64,000 nt of DNA from Annulohypoxylon bovei var. microspora (taxonomy: Eukaryota; Ascomycota; Sordariomycetes; Xylariales; Hypoxylaceae). This document shows positions 34,376-48,385 of the stretch, piece after piece. The position numbers were made by a program, and so were the translations under genes. The stretch is taken from the NCBI GenBank assembly GCA_022836615.1, contig MU405293.1, forward strand, positions 62,001 to 126,000, in the 5' to 3' direction. The notes beneath the pieces were generated by a model. That model saw nothing but the letters and a program-made list of their open reading frames with translations. It was not told the origin of the DNA and did no database searches. Each line of letters opens with the position of its first letter. The stretch's first letter is position 1.

Positions 34376-35354
34376 GCTGGCTGAGCGAAGTGGTTTTATG
34401 TTAGCGGTGTTGTGTTAGATCGGTGTGCGCATGGGATACATACTAAGTTGGACTTGAATCTTCGTTTAGATTAGATCTGTACTGTTTTACCATGCTCTTC
34501 TAAGTATGAAATCTAGATAACTCAAAGATACCTACCTTATTTCTATTGATGATTTACATCTTCCCATTAGTATATACTTATATACCATGCATGGCATGAA
34601 TCAAAGGGGTGGAAGCCATCTCAATTGACTATTAGGTTTTGTTCCACTACCTACCTAATCAATACCTGGGTATTTTCTTTAAAGCAAATTGAGATAGAAA
34701 TCACTAAGTTTCACATGAAAGCATCAAAGACATTTGCAATTTTGAAAAATGCTTCGCGCATTAACTGGCTACTAGGTAGACAGTGACTTGCCAATGTGAA
34801 TAGCAAATGCCTAGCACTGTCGTTCCGCGAATCATCGGCGACCATCTCATGTGAGAGCTAGTTGCGACTAAATGAGTAACGAAGTGCATGTACATGCCTT
34901 GCTCAACGACTAGTCGACACCTGTCATTATGCTGTGGACGGCTTCTTTGGTCTTCTTCTTGTTTTCTTGTTTTCTCTCTTCCAATCCCAGGCCAATGGCA
35001 CGACCTGATGATCCCCCTGCTAAAGTTGATCTACCGTCATTCCTGTCTGGCGGTAGATCTTGCATTTTTTGCAACCTAACTCCTGATCAAAGTGATTATG
35101 GGTATCGCGAGTCCGGAAGTAGATCCCAAATCCATAAGGCTGTCGAAATCTCTCATCAGAGTGGTGGATACTGCTATGATGCCTCATAAGGAGGCGAGAG
35201 GCTAGACTGAGAGTGAGCATGCATTTGCATGGCCCAACTAGCTAATGTAATACGTACGAAATGGCTGCAAGGGACGAAAGGAAGAGGCATAGTCTACAAA
35301 GGGGTCTTCCAGTATAAGATAGGGGGTTGCTGTATGAGTGAACTACGAGGTTGC
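34376..35354. other. Convergent 3' spacer
   Basis: 979 bp between the RTA1 gene (+) and the zinc-finger gene (-). AT-rich at 34500-34780, with CTACCTACCTAATC near 34647. No coding signal; the short ORFs at 34888-35220 on both strands lack any recognisable protein pattern. Confidence 0.5.
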
Positions 35355-38300
35355 CTAGCTGGTACCAGCATCGAGCGGCAACACTTTGGACTTGTCTTCG
35401 AGAAATTCTTGTCTGTGCTTAACGATAGCTCTTGTGATGCGGTCGAAGTCCTTAACTTTGTTGGCTTTCAAATCGTTGAGTACCTTTTTCAAGCCCTCGA
35501 TGAATCGGTTCCTCGTCTCTCCGGTGAACATGTCGGCAGAGCCTAGTTGCGTGATGATTTCGGCATCTATACCACGACGCCATGAAGTCAGTTATCCAAA
35601 GGGGGGGATGTTTCGCAGAAAGGGATGACAAAGTCTGGCGGGGTTGATCTCAAGACTCACCGGGAAGCACCATGCTTTCAAAGTGCTGGAATTCACAAGA
35701 ATTCCCATCTGGGCATTGTTCTCCCGCCAATACGCGCGGGCAAAGCGGTCGCATGGGATCAATCTTAGAGCTATAAGTCATTGACTTAAGGCCGCCCGCT
35801 ACCTCATCAAAATATTTGGGATGGAACCTATATGCACGAAAGTACCCGAGAGGACTGTGATAAGATAACAGATCCTCTAATCGGGGTTTCGGTTGAAGTT
35901 CATCCTGCGTCTCAGTCAGTAACAGGTGCTCACGAGATGAGCTGTTTTGTACTTCTGCACTAGGGGTTTCCACTGCCGACGAAGTCGGATGTTGAACCGG
36001 TTGATATGGATCAGCACATCTCACTACATCGGGGATAGGCTGTTTGTCATTGAGCGGGATGGTATCCTCCTGAGGTGAGAATGGTCTCGAGATATCATTC
36101 TCAGGTTCGAGGAGGGGAACATCACGAATAGGAGAGGTAGGGGTTGACTCTGGCCTATATGAGCCATCACTGCTTGGAGACGAGATTCGAGGCAATTGCT
36201 CCGGGATGTCTGCCATGTCACGGTCTTGTTCTTCCATCTGGGTCTCCGTGACACCGACCATAGCACTAGGATCGGCTGCATTCTCTTCAACAAGCCTGTC
36301 TGTGGATGTATTCTCAGACGGTGTATGATGATTGCCGGGCGAGGCTGGTAATCTCTGATCGGGTATAGCAAGAGTAGGTGGTGATTGAGCAGCGGCGAGA
36401 AGCTGATCCCCTGCTGAAGAGTTGGTCCGTGATGATTCTAGACTGCGCTGGACATCATTCAAAGTTGGTCCTTGGTCTGATTGATTTATGTCTTGAGCTT
36501 CAACCATGAGTACATCTTCAGCTTGCTCGGTGCTCGATTGCTGCTCATCTGGGAGCTGTAATTCAGCATGATTCGACTCAATAGCTGTCGCTGCACCTAT
36601 GCGCAATTGTTAATATCCAAATTTAAGATACCACGGGGTTACCTACCAGGAAGAGCAAGCTGAGTTTGCACACTCGTGTCAGGAGTTATTGGTCCTGAAG
36701 AATCTGAGAGCTCCTCCATTTCAGTCGTTAGCTTCCGTCGTTCCTCAATGCTCGCCTGTATCTCAAGTTCAAGTTGTGCTGCTTGCGCAACAGCCTGTTT
36801 CAACATATTCTGCTTCTCCTGGAGGACGGCCTCGACAGTCGGCAACTCGAAACTTACAATCCTATCACGCCTTTGGACATTGCCTCTCTTGACCACTCGT
36901 AGCGTCTCCGAATCGTCGATCTTTATCGGTGTTGCACATGCCGTTGAGGGCTGAACCTGAGGTGATTGAGAGGCATTAACTCTCTTGGCAGCCTTCTTTG
37001 CTTGAGCTTCAGCAAGCTGTCTCTTCGCCTCTTCAATGCGCTTGGTAAGCAGATTGAGCTTAACCCCATGCACTGGGGGCGTCGGAATAGCACTTGAATT
37101 AGGGCTAGAGTGTTGTTTCCAATTAGGTGGGTTGGATAGTGGTGGAAATGCCCCTAGAGGGGTTTGCCCAGATGGTTGGTTGGTTATGTCGTTCGACGAA
37201 GGCTCATCGGTGGGTGAGCCGATGTCCATTTCCACATCTTCGTCATCACTGACATCAATTATCAAGGGCTGCTGAGTACGCGACCGCTTGAGGGTCCCGG
37301 CGGGACTAGAATAACTATCGAAATCCGAGGCAACCGGTCGTTTCAAGTTGCGGCTGCTCGGTTGCGTAGGCTGCGTAACCAAGGATAGACCTGGAATACC
37401 CCCGTCTCTAGGCAAGCTCTTTTCCGTGGACACAGAACGCCGACTCGGCTCCGCCGTTGGGGTTGGCGCTACGGGGAGTTTGGCGGATAATTCCTCCTTC
37501 TGCTTAGATTCAGAGATAGTGTCGGGATTGTTTGTAGACACAGCCGGGGGTGTTGCAGGCTTAACCAAACTCCCAGCAGCTACTGCCAACTTCTTATCGG
37601 CCATTGCTTTCTCTTGTGCTCTCTTTAATGCGGCAAGTTTTTGATAAAGAATGGCGTTGTTTTCAGCTCTAGTCTTCGGTTTTGCTGCTGACATATTAGC
37701 AGGAGCAGTTATGCTCACATCAGCCGGAGTAGGTTGAGATGGCGGAACTGGAGCGGAAGGCTGGACGATAGGTACGGTTCTCTGTGCCTTCGCTGCCAGC
37801 TTTCGGGCAATTTTGTCTTTGCGCTCCTCGGCGGCCGTCTTCTGAATAGGTTTTACATCATCATCCTTACTAGTCTTCGCCGTAGATTCGGCGAGCGTAG
37901 GATGCTTCAAGTTCGACGTAGCTAGAGATTCATCTTTGGTGCTCTGTGGTTCGGGAACAACCTTGAGAGGTTCCGAAGGCGCAATTGGGGGCTCCGGGTC
38001 AATTGTAGGTTTCTGTATTCCGGTGGGTTTAGGGATTGAAGCCTCTAATCCCAAATCCGCAAACAAGCCTTTAATCAACTTCTCGTCCAGGCCTTCGTCA
38101 ATATAATCTTGATAACGAACTTTTAACGGCCATAATCCAAGGATAGCTTCGTGTGCCTTCTTCTTTGCTTCCGATACAGATTGAAAGGAATGAAGGAGTG
38201 TAGAGTCTCTTGCAGGAACAGGGATGGTATTATGACCATTCGTAATAGGCCCTGACAAAGATGCGCCATTCGGTAATAAAGCACCAGCTGTCGGCTGCTC

Positions 38301-39218
38301 CGCAAGCGGCATACTTATGCCTGGCAAAGACTGCATTGAGGGTTGCGTGTTCGGGGTTTCTGATGATGGTTAGATGTATTTGAAGCGAACGCGAACGTGT
38401 GATAACTTACGCTTAGGCCCATAAGACATGGGCTTGCTCACCGATACCTTGCGCTGAATCTCTCTAGGAGACAGGTAAGGAGAATAAGAACCGGACCTCT
38501 CGCGCTCTTGATAACTAGGTTCCCAGTCTTCATCTGGGGAATATTCTTGCTCCGCTGCAGGGAGTGATGTAGATGTGCTGTTGATGGCTGTTTCACCCTG
38601 AGGTGTTGTACCATCATATATTGAGGAACCATCTGCGTCCCCCACACTTCCATTCTGGTTCTCTGTTGCACTTGGTTGCCTCGGGTACGAGGGGGTAGGT
38701 ACAGCAGCATCAACCGTGTCTTTCGGTTCATACAGATCCTCAAACTCACCTTCACTAAGCTCTCCTTCTTCGAGGGTATGGGTTGTTTGTTCCTGGGACG
38801 ATACGGGCACTTCACTTTCTTTAGATGATACGGTACGATTATTCTTAGGTATTTGTCCAGGAAGAATCTGATGCGGGGCGCCCTGTGGTTGTGTGTCCCA
38901 TGTTGTGCTGCTCTCAGATCGATATGACGTAGATGGTTGAAAACTTCCCATGCCTAACCCAGGGATGCTACTCGCGTTATAATGATACGAGTTGTTAACG
39001 GTCGCATAGTTCCCCAGAGTGGCATAGGGAGGTGGTTGAGGATTTAGAGGTGGTAGTTGTTGATTGAATGGCTGGGGCAACGGCTGAGGCAACGGCGAGT
39101 GAGTTTGTGAATGAGGTTGTTGGCCCTGATGGCCGGGATGGTGGCCATATTGGTAAGGTCGTTCAGTCATTGTGAAGAGTGAACGCGATTCATCGGGGAC
39201 GATGGTCGGGAATGTCAA
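35355..39218 (-). CDS. Large zf-C3H1 zinc-finger protein, Red1/ZFC3H1-like
   Basis: Four exons on the minus strand (38411-39218, 36647-38359, 35661-36596, 35355-35566) give 1,222 residues; an in-frame ATG at 39170 (MTERPYQYGH) would shorten it by 16. Most of the chain is disordered (Gln/Pro-rich start, acidic EEGELSEGEFEDLYEP, Ser/Thr/Pro linkers). A conserved block AHEAILGLWPLKVRYQDYID lies in exon 2, and two basic coiled-coil stretches follow (NLLTKRIEEAKRQLAEAQAKK and a later one near the end of exon 2). Near the C terminus, after KIDPMRPL, a zinc finger C-x8-C-x5-C-x3-H reads CPRVLAGEQCPDGNSCEFQH. This arrangement is that of the C3H1-type finger found in fission yeast Red1 and human ZFC3H1, nuclear scaffolds that feed RNA to the exosome with Mtr4. 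That role is inferred. Confidence 0.82.
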
Positions 39219-40250
39219 GCGACGGGATTGGAGAATTTAATAACCAAGAACAAAAAAATGAACCGGGCTACTAAGATAATATTGTACAGGCCCTGCCGTC
39301 AAACGTAAATATGTTGCCAGCCTAGTCAATTAGACGCCAGAAAGGTGAATAGATGAATGTGATTAATGTCGAGGTAGATTGACATCGCAAGGATTTTCGA
39401 CGCGTATGCTTCAAAGCAACAAATCAATCCGTCTCAAGGAAGAATCCGGAGAAGTGAATAGAAAATACCTTTAAATCACGTTGATTCGAGACGACCGAGA
39501 CCAAAGACGGTGATGCAAGACTAAGATTTCTTTCAGGGAAAACTTGCGAAAGAATAGTTTGTCTCGAAGTCGCGTTTCGTTAGATTTGTATGTAAGGTTG
39601 CAAGGTTTCTGCAAGATTCGGATTGCCCTTTGGATGGATCATCAGAACAAGGGTACTAGGGATGTCGATTATATAATACAATCAAAGTTCCAAAAATCAA
39701 TAAGATCCATAATTTACGGCGCTATATTAATCCGATAACCAAAACTTTTTATCCGAGAGAGGTAAGGTTCCCGTAGTGGATACTATAATTCTTCAAGTAC
39801 TAAAGTACCTATGTACCTTCCACTTTGTATGGATGTATCTTAGTACTGGACCCATTTATATCATACGCTAATTCTGCCAAGCCCGAGCACTGTTTACTTC
39901 AACCACGGGGCGTTGCCATGTCGCTCCTGCATGGATGTCAACAATTAAATCCAGCAGTTAGCAACATCGTCATCGCTAAAGAAATACCAAAACAGAAGGA
40001 ACGAAGCTTTGTAGGACGAAAACCATAATCATTAACTTCGTTCCATTCGTTCAATATTCACTTTTTCTTTTTCTTTCAAACCTCACTCGATGCTTTTCTA
40101 TGGCATTGTGTCTAATAATCCCCGATTCTCGCGATTAATGTGGTAGCTTTGAATAACGACTACCGAAAACAGTTGCAGGAATTCTTTCTAATGAGCTCGA
40201 TTCCGGGGCGCACGATATCGCAAATAACCTTAGGAACTAGGACTTAGACA
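39219..40250. other. Divergent promoter spacer, zinc-finger gene (-) and myosin II (+)
   Basis: About 1 kb. AT-rich around 39540-39780, no gene. The last 200 bp (CTTTTTCTTTTTCTTTC near 40062) look like a fungal pyrimidine-rich promoter for the myosin gene. Confidence 0.5.
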
Positions 40251-43200
40251 TTGATCGCCTTCAACATGTCACAACGTAATAATCCTTTCGTTAGGAAGAA
40301 TTCGCTTTCACCCTCGCCGGCTTCGAGTGGTCTTGGTCGACCGAAATCCGTCATATTATCTTCTTCCTCCTCCCTTTTATCGAGGGTACCGACGCCACCC
40401 TCACACAATCGTACCCAATCGCAAGCATCGATAGGTGCTTCCAACCTTGTACCGGTTGGCACCAATGGCCCTCGAAATCACCGCGTCAACTCCAAGAGCA
40501 CTGCTCCAAATTCAACGACGTTTGCTCCGTCGTTTATTAAAACCGAAGAAGTGCGGAGGAGCCTCGATCCCGTTAAAGGAATCGAAGGGGAAAATGACTT
40601 CTCCGGCAGGAGATATGTCTGGCTTAAGGATCCACAAGCTGCCTTTGTCAAAGGCTGGATAGTCGAAGATCTTGGGGGAGGTCACATACTAGTACAATGT
40701 GACGATGGCAGCGTAGGTCTCACAGCATTGCATACGACGAGCATATATACTGACCTAGACTTGTAGCAACGTGAGGTTGATAGCGAGAGCGTGGATAAGG
40801 TCAACCCGGCCAAATTTGACAAGGCGAACGATATGGCGGAGTTGACGCATTTAAACGAAGCGTCTGTGGTCCACAACCTTCACATGAGATATCAAGCCGA
40901 TTTAATATACACATACTCGGGACTTTTCTTAGTTACAGTGAATCCTTACTGTCCTCTCCCGATTTATACGAACGAGTACGTCAACAGGTACAAGGGCCGG
41001 AATAGAGAGGATACAAAACCACATATCTTCGCCATGGCCGACCAGGCTTTTCGAAACTTGGTTGACGAGGGTGAGAACCAGAGTATCTTGGTTACTGGTG
41101 AATCCGGTGCAGGAAAGACCGAGAACACGAAGAAAGTCATCCAATATCTCGCCGCGGTAGCTCACTCAGACTCTTCCACGAAGGGCAAAGGACAACATTC
41201 TACCCTCTCACAGCAGATTCTACGAGCCAATCCCATCCTCGAGGCCTTTGGTAACGCGCAAACTGTGCGAAATAACAATTCATCTCGATTCGGAAAATTC
41301 ATCCGTATAGAATTTACTCGACATGGAGCGATTGCTGGCGCATTTATAGATTGGTATCTATTAGAGAAGTCTAGGGTGGTTCGCATTAACTCCCAAGAAC
41401 GGAATTATCACGTCTTCTACCAGCTTCTGAAGGGTGCTGATAGACAAATGAGACGAGATTTCTTGATTGACGATTTCGAGGTTGAGGATTTCACCTACAC
41501 TCGTGAGGGTCACGATACGATAGCCGGTGTCTCCGATCTTGATGAATGGGAGTCGCTGCTTGAAGCATTCAGCGTAATGGGCTTTTCTGATAAGGATCAA
41601 GACTCAATCTTGCGTACTGTTGCGGCGGTTTTACACTTAGGCAACGTCACCGTCGTCAAAGAAAGTCGCATGGCCGACCAAGCACGCCTCGCCCCAGACG
41701 CTAAAGAGGTAGCTGCTAGGGTATGCACACTTTTGGGGATTCCTTTGGAACCTTTTCTACAGGGTCTACTTCATCCTAAAGTCAAGGCGGGACGCGAGTG
41801 GGTGGAGAAGGTTCAAACTCCTGAACAAGTACGTCTTAGCATTGATGCTCTTGCCAAGGGTATATATGAACGTGGCTTCGGAGACCTTGTCAAGAGAATA
41901 AATCGTCAACTCGATCGGACGGGATTAGGAATTGACGATTCAAAATTTATTGGAGTGCTTGATATTGCTGGTTTCGAGATCTTCGAAGAAAACAGTTTTG
42001 AGCAGCTTTGCATCAACTACACCAACGAAAAGCTGCAGCAATTTTTTAATCATCACATGTTCGTTCTAGAGCAGGAAGAGTATGCGAGGGAGCAAATCGA
42101 GTGGCAATTTATCGACTTTGGCCGTGATTTGCAACCGACCATCGATCTCATTGAGCTGTCAAACCCCATCGGTATTTTTTCCTGTCTTGACGAAGATAGC
42201 GTCATGCCGAAAGCCACCGATAAATCCTTCACGGAGAAGCTCAACTCGTTGTGGGACAAGAAATCCAACAAGTACCGTACATCACGTCCTGGAGCCCGTC
42301 AGGGGTTTATCCTAACCCACTACGCTGCCGAAGTTGAATATTCGACCGAGAGTTGGTTAGAGAAGAACAAGGACCCTCTGAATGACAATGTCACTCGACT
42401 ATTAGCTGCCTCGACCGACAAGCATGTCGCGAATCTATTCGCGGACTGTGCCGACACCGATGATGACATAGTCGCTTCTCGAAGCAGGGTAAAGAAAGGA
42501 CTATTTCGAACAGTCGCGCAGAGACATAAGGAGCAACTATCCAGTCTTATGTCACAGCTCCATTCCACCCATCCACATTTCGTCCGATGTATTCTTCCCA
42601 ACCACAAGAAACGCCCTAAGCAATTCAACGCACTACTAGTGCTTGACCAGCTGAGATGCAATGGTGTCTTAGAAGGTATAAGAATAGCTCGAACCGGCTT
42701 CCCCAACAGACTTTCCTTCGCAGAGTTTCGGCAGCGATACGAAGTTCTCTGCAGGGACATACCAAAAGGATACTTGGAAGGACAGGCCGCGGCTGCATTT
42801 ATGCTAGACAGGCTGGGGATAGACAAGTCTCTTTTCCGTGTCGGTCTCACTAAGGTATTTTTCCGAGCTGGTGTGCTTGCCGAGTTAGAAGAGCAACGTG
42901 ATGCTTTGATTACTGAGATAATGTCTCGATTTCAATCCGTTGCTCGTGGCTACATTCAACGACGCATAGCCTTCAAAAGGTTGTACCGTACGGAAGCAAC
43001 TCGGGTCATCCAACGAAACTTCAATGTCTATCTCGATCTTTGCGAGAATCCTTGGTGGCAACTTCTTATTAAGATGAAGCCACTACTGGGTGCAACTCGT
43101 ACAGCTATCGAAGTAAAACGACGAGATGAAAAGATTCGATTGTTAAATGATAAGATGCGACAAGAAACAGAAAACCGTACTCGGCTCGAGGAAGAACGAC

Positions 43201-46200
43201 GAAACTGCCACGCAGAATTAATGCGAACACAACAGACTCTAGAAAGCGAACGAGCATTAGCACTAGACAAGGAAGAGATATTCAAGCGCCTACAGCTTCG
43301 CGAGTCTGAGCTTGAGGAAGAATTACAAGGCGCCATTGACGACCAAGAGAAGCTTGAAACCCAACTTGACGATCTCCTCGATGCGAAGAAGAGGGCTGAG
43401 CACGAGGTTGACAGGTACCGAGCTCAGCTGGACCAAGCTGCTGCCCTCATTGCTCGACTTGAGGAAGAGAAGTCGGAACTAGACGTTCGAGTATCGGATC
43501 TTGAAATGGAAATTGAGAGCCTGTCTCAGAAGCAAGCAGACCGAAGCGCGCAGGAGGCCTCGCTTGAGGATGAGGTTAGGATGCTTCAGAGTCAATTATC
43601 TCTAAAGGATCGTAAATTACGGGACGTCGAAGGAAAGCTTCTTAAAATAGACCAGGATTCAGAGGTCAAATTAGCTGCCTCTCTAAAGGAGTTACAGTCT
43701 CTCAAGTCACGAGAACAACGCCTTACAAGGGAACACCGCGAAGCACAACAACAGCTATCTGAGCTATCTAAGACCTCAACAGACTACGAGGAGCTTGTAA
43801 GGAAGAAGGAAAGCGAGCTTGCTCTTCTTCGTTCGGATAACAAAAATTTCCAGATGGAGCAGCGCAGTTTTGAAGAACTGAGGAAATCGTTGCTATCTGA
43901 AAAAGAGAAGACGGCCGATCGTCTCCGTGAAGTCCAAGCCGAAATGGTCGCTATGAAGTCTCAGCATTCCCAGCTTCAGCGCGAGGCGGAAGATGCCAAA
44001 CAGTTGCTCCAAGCACGACTCTCCGAAGATGCCCAGGCTAACCAGAATCGCGAAGTACTCGAGTCACAGATCAAGGATCTAAAAGATCAGCTATACAAGG
44101 TTCAAATGGACCTAAGCCGGGAGCGACAATCACGAGATGACGTGGCCCTCCTTTCTGAACACAAATTCCAGGCCTTACAGGAAGAACATGACCGTCTCAA
44201 AGACTCGAAAATAACGATCGAGAAGGAACTCTATCTGCAACAAGATACTTTACGACGCACCATGGAAGCCCGAACAACAGCCGAAACAGAGCGAGACGAA
44301 GCCCGCGATGAGATTCGACGGCTACGAGTAGCGAAAAGCGAGGCCGAAGAAGCGCGGTTGAATGCGGAGGAGGCGGGCGAGCGTAATGCTACCCGCATAG
44401 CTCGGGAACGGGAGGCTAGTTTACAGAAAGACCTTGACGCGACCCAAGAACGACTGAAGTGGTTTGAAGGTGAGTGTGAGAAGCTAAATCGGGAGATAGA
44501 AGATCTCAACAAGTTCATGATCTCATCTGGAGAATACGGCCTTAAGAACGACCAGGCCAAAGAACGCCTCGAGCGTGAATTGGTCACGGTAAAGGGTCGT
44601 CTAACGGCATCAGAAAATGACAACCGTGCGTTACTCAATAAACTACAGCAAAAGGGGCTTGAAATCGCGCGATCTACCTCGAGAGCTAGTGAAGCCTCGA
44701 GAGGACAGGTCTTGACCCTCCAGCGCGAAAAAGCAAGGATGGAAGAGCAGCATTCCAAGCTCAACAAACAACTCGGAGATTCGTCCTTGACCATAGCTGG
44801 CCTCGAGAAGAAGATTGAGAAGTTACAGCTCAACGTTGAGGATCTAAATCACGAGGTCGCGCGCGAGGTCAAGTCTAGCCGCAACGCCGAAAAGGCTTCA
44901 TCAAACTACACGATTCAACTTGCCGAGGCAAATCGGACCATTGAATCCGAGCGCCAACTACGGACACAGGCTCAGTCAACTATACGCGCTATGCAGACGA
45001 CCGTTGACTCTCGAGACAAGGAATTAGAAGAGCTTCGAGCACAGATGCTGCGTATCCTAAAGGCTGTTGACCCAGAAATATCAATTCCAGCTCAAGGTGA
45101 CGCAAGCCATGATAAGATCATGAGTCAAAACTTCGATATGCTTAGGAAGATCGAGGAATTACAACAAAATCTCCGTATTCAGACTGCGGCGCGGACCAAC
45201 GCAGAAGCGCAATTAACAGAGCTACGCGCAAACCGGGGAGAATCGCCGGTAAGGCCTAGGCTAGAGGAGATGCACCCTAACGAGGCACCTTTCAACGGCT
45301 CTCCCACGCAAAGGCGAAGCAAGTTCAACGGAAGACGTAATTCGAACACAACCACACCGACTCGTCGCGTCGCCAACGAAAATGATATAATTCCGGATTC
45401 CGCTAGATCAGACCGTACAGCGGACATTCTCAGCTTCAACAATAAGCAGGATCTGAAGACTGAGCTTGAAGAACTACAGAATCAACTTCAGATAGCACAG
45501 ATGCAAAACCGCCACCTCCAAAGCCAGCTTGAACGTGTCACACCGCCGATACGGGAGACAAACCCTGATGATAGCCCATCTGTTCGTCGCATGAAGAAGC
45601 TAGAGAAGGCGAATAGCCGCTTACATGATATGCTCGACGACTCGACAAAGAAAGTCTCCCAGCTTGAGAAGTCAATTAGAAGTGGCGAACTATCTGTGCG
45701 GGATATCCAGACCAGATCTCACGAAGAAATCCTTGATCTGCTTAACAGCCAAGAGGATTCCAGACGTGCGCTTCTCCATACCCACAATGACGCTATTGCA
45801 GAGCTGGCTCATGTTAAGGAGCACTTTGAAAAGATAAGACACGAACGTGCAAGGTTTGAGGTTGAGCTTCGAGACTCGAAATCCGATCTGCAAGAAATGG
45901 CTCTAGCCCGAGAGCAGGAGGCCTCTAGTCGCAGCCAACTACTCCAAGAATTTTCTGACCTACAAATCCGACTCGACGCCGAAAGTTCCGAATTAGCAGA
46001 CGTAATGTCCAGCCTCGAGATGTACAAGGGTCGCGCAGACGAATATTTCAGTAAACTAGAACAGGCTGAAATTGCTGTTTTGAAAGCGACACGAGCCGAA
46101 CAGTTCGCCAAGTCTCAGGCCAAGGAAGCAGAGGATGCTTACGCCGAGATCATGTCTCAGCGGAATAAGTCCGATGGAAGTATGGAAGACATGCTGCGCC

Positions 46201-47714
46201 AGAATCAACGCCTTGAGGAGAAGCTGGAGGATATATCCACTGATCTTGAGGCTGCTCTGCAAGCAAAGAAGCGTCTCCAACATGAGCTAGAAGACTACAG
46301 GAATCAAAGAGCTATCGACCTTGAGGACAAGGAGTCAAGCATGGAGCAAACACGCAAGAAATACCAGGCGGAATTTGCTACGCTCACCAAGGAACTCGAC
46401 CTAGCCCGAGAGGAGAAGCTCTATAAGCAATCCGAAATCGCCCGATTGCGCGAGGAACTCGACGACCTCCGCTCCAAGTGGGACGATGAGGTCCTCAATA
46501 GCACAACCTGGTCGAAAGAAAAGTCGCGCCTCGAAGCTACGCTTGCCGACGTCGTCTCTTCGCGCGACGAAGCTGTCAGCGCTCATAACGAAGCTCAGGG
46601 CAAGGTTGTATCTCTCCTTTCTCAAGTGCGAACCCTCCGAAGTTCTGTAGACGACATTACTGCTGAGCGCGAATCCCTCGCGAGGGAGAAAGCCAGCATC
46701 GAAGCCAGACTCAAGGAAGCCAAGGCAGGACTTGAGGATTTGGCCAAGAGCGAGAGCCCAGCGCTGCGCAATGCTGCCAATACGGATAAAGAAATTCTGG
46801 AGCTAAAATCCAGCCTAGCTCAACAAGAAGACATCGCTGCTGCCGCAGTGGAGAAGATGCGACGAGCCGAGTCTCTTGCCACTGAAGTGCAAAAAGAAAT
46901 CACAGCCGAACGCGAAAGTAGTGCGGGGCTAGCCAAGCAAAAAGCGGCGCTCGAGAAGAGCCTCAATGAAGTGCAAGTGCGCCTCGTCGATCTAGAAACT
47001 AAGGGATACTCGAGCGGCAGCCAGGATATCAAATTCTTGCACAAGCGTATCCAGGAGGTTAGTACACCACCAGACCCACCAGACCCTAAACCTGAACCTC
47101 CCAACGAGATGCCACCACCGCAGTCTCAAAAACGACCCCTCTCCTCTCTGTTCCGCAAATTCACAAGGCGCTCCGCTAATACCTCACTTCCACGATAGCT
47201 TGAATCACAGCTCGAAGCTCAAGAAAACGAGCGGTCGAAATCGCAACGCTCGGTCCGCAACGTCGATCGAACCGTCAAGGACCTCACGTCCCAGATAGAG
47301 CGCAAGGACAAGCAGGCGGTGCAACTCAACGACGACGTAAACCGACTCCGCGACCGGGTCGATAAACTACTCAAGACGATCGACGAGCTCCAAGCTAGCG
47401 AGAGCGATAACCAATTGTCAGCCCGCCGGGCCGAACGAGAACTAAGAGAGGAGAAGGAGAAGACTCTACGAATGGAGCGCGAGCTAGAAGGCTGGAAACA
47501 CCTAAGAATGGAGAAAGGGAGCGTGAACGGCAGCGTAAGAATCGGCACGCCCATCCTCGAAGGGAGAAGGCTCAGCGCCTGGAGGAACGGGACGGGGATG
47601 AGCGGCGACGCGGACGACACGGCGAGCCTCAGCGGAACGGGCATCGAGGTGCCGAAGAGAAAAAGCAGCATCGGCCACGGGAGAACGCCAAGTCTGACCA
47701 AGGGCTTCTTATGA
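40251..47714 (+). CDS. myoB: Class II myosin heavy chain
   Basis: Three exons (40251-40712, 40767-47057, 47199-47714) give 2,422 residues; a second in-frame ATG at 40266 (MSQRNNPFVRK) is the more likely start. After a Ser-rich head come the SH3-like myosin N domain (RRYVWLKDPQAAFVKGWI, about 120-165), the motor with P-loop GESGAGKT (265-272), switch I NNNSSRFGKF (323-332), switch II DIAGFEIFEENSFEQ (from about 553) and LRCNGVLEGIRIARTGFPNR. IQ-like helices follow (ARGYIQRRIAFKRL, about 880). The rest, about 930-2270, is almost unbroken heptad coiled coil, which forms the dimeric tail. Class II myosin assembles in the actomyosin ring at septation (Aspergillus MyoB, S. pombe Myo2/Myp2, yeast Myo1). 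The end is Ser/Arg-rich, a likely phospho-regulated tailpiece. The last intron (141 bp) has a GTTAGT donor and is open in frame to its final codon. Confidence 0.95.
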
Positions 47715-48385
47715 GAGAGTGAAATAGGGAGGGGTTAACAAACCAGGGCATCGTTAATGTATTCGACGACCACGCGGCGGCGCTTTTTTGTGTAGTGTAT
47801 TTTAAGGAAACTGCTACTCTTGCATGTATGTATTACTCATGATAATGGACGCATCGAAATGAGGCGGGGGATGGGTTAATGAATGCTATGGCATCGAGTT
47901 TATTCTTTTTTCGTCTCCTTGATATGATTTAATGTCTTTCGCGGCCCTCAATTGATTGGCGCTCTTGAGGGCTCACATGTTACCTACCCCTTTTTACCTT
48001 CGGCAAGTTATCCTACGATATAGCACCTAGCCGTGCGCAGGTAACCTCGTCCACCCTCCCCATCCAGATTGGGATTGCGGGACGTCTTCGCGGGATCTCT
48101 TTGGTGCCACGGTCGCGGTAGCCGGAGGTGACGTTTGTCAAGCACGTAGGTATCCGCACGTACCTACGTGGAAGTAGCACAACAACGGTCTTCAGCCTCG
48201 TTGACGCGACTGTCTGTGTGATCGAGTGAGTTAAATTTGCCTTCCTTTCTTCGAGGAGTATCTATGTTAACTACCATCTTTTCTATTTCTCTTTTGGCCC
48301 GAGGCGGCACCAAACAACAATCTAAAGCCCAACCCACCGATATATAAACCTCATCGATGGCCTAAAGGACCAAACCCGAGCAGAG
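47715..48385. other. Spacer after myosin; promoter of the small orphan gene
   Basis: No gene. A TATATAA box lies at 48341-48347, and a two-codon upstream ORF (ATGGCCTAA, 48357-48365) precedes the orphan start. CACGTACCTACGTGG near 48157 is an imperfect palindrome. Confidence 0.5.
48341..48347 (+). promoter_or_regulatory. TATA box of the orphan gene
   Basis: TATATAA lies 39-45 bp before the ATG at 48386, a close but workable distance for a short leader. This is the clearest TATA element seen next to a gene start in the window. Confidence 0.45.

Noticed and set aside
44231..44833. Ser-rich minus-strand ORF inside the myosin gene
   Set aside because: Antisense of the Glu/Arg/Lys-rich coiled coil, which always gives Ser/Phe/Leu-rich shadows.
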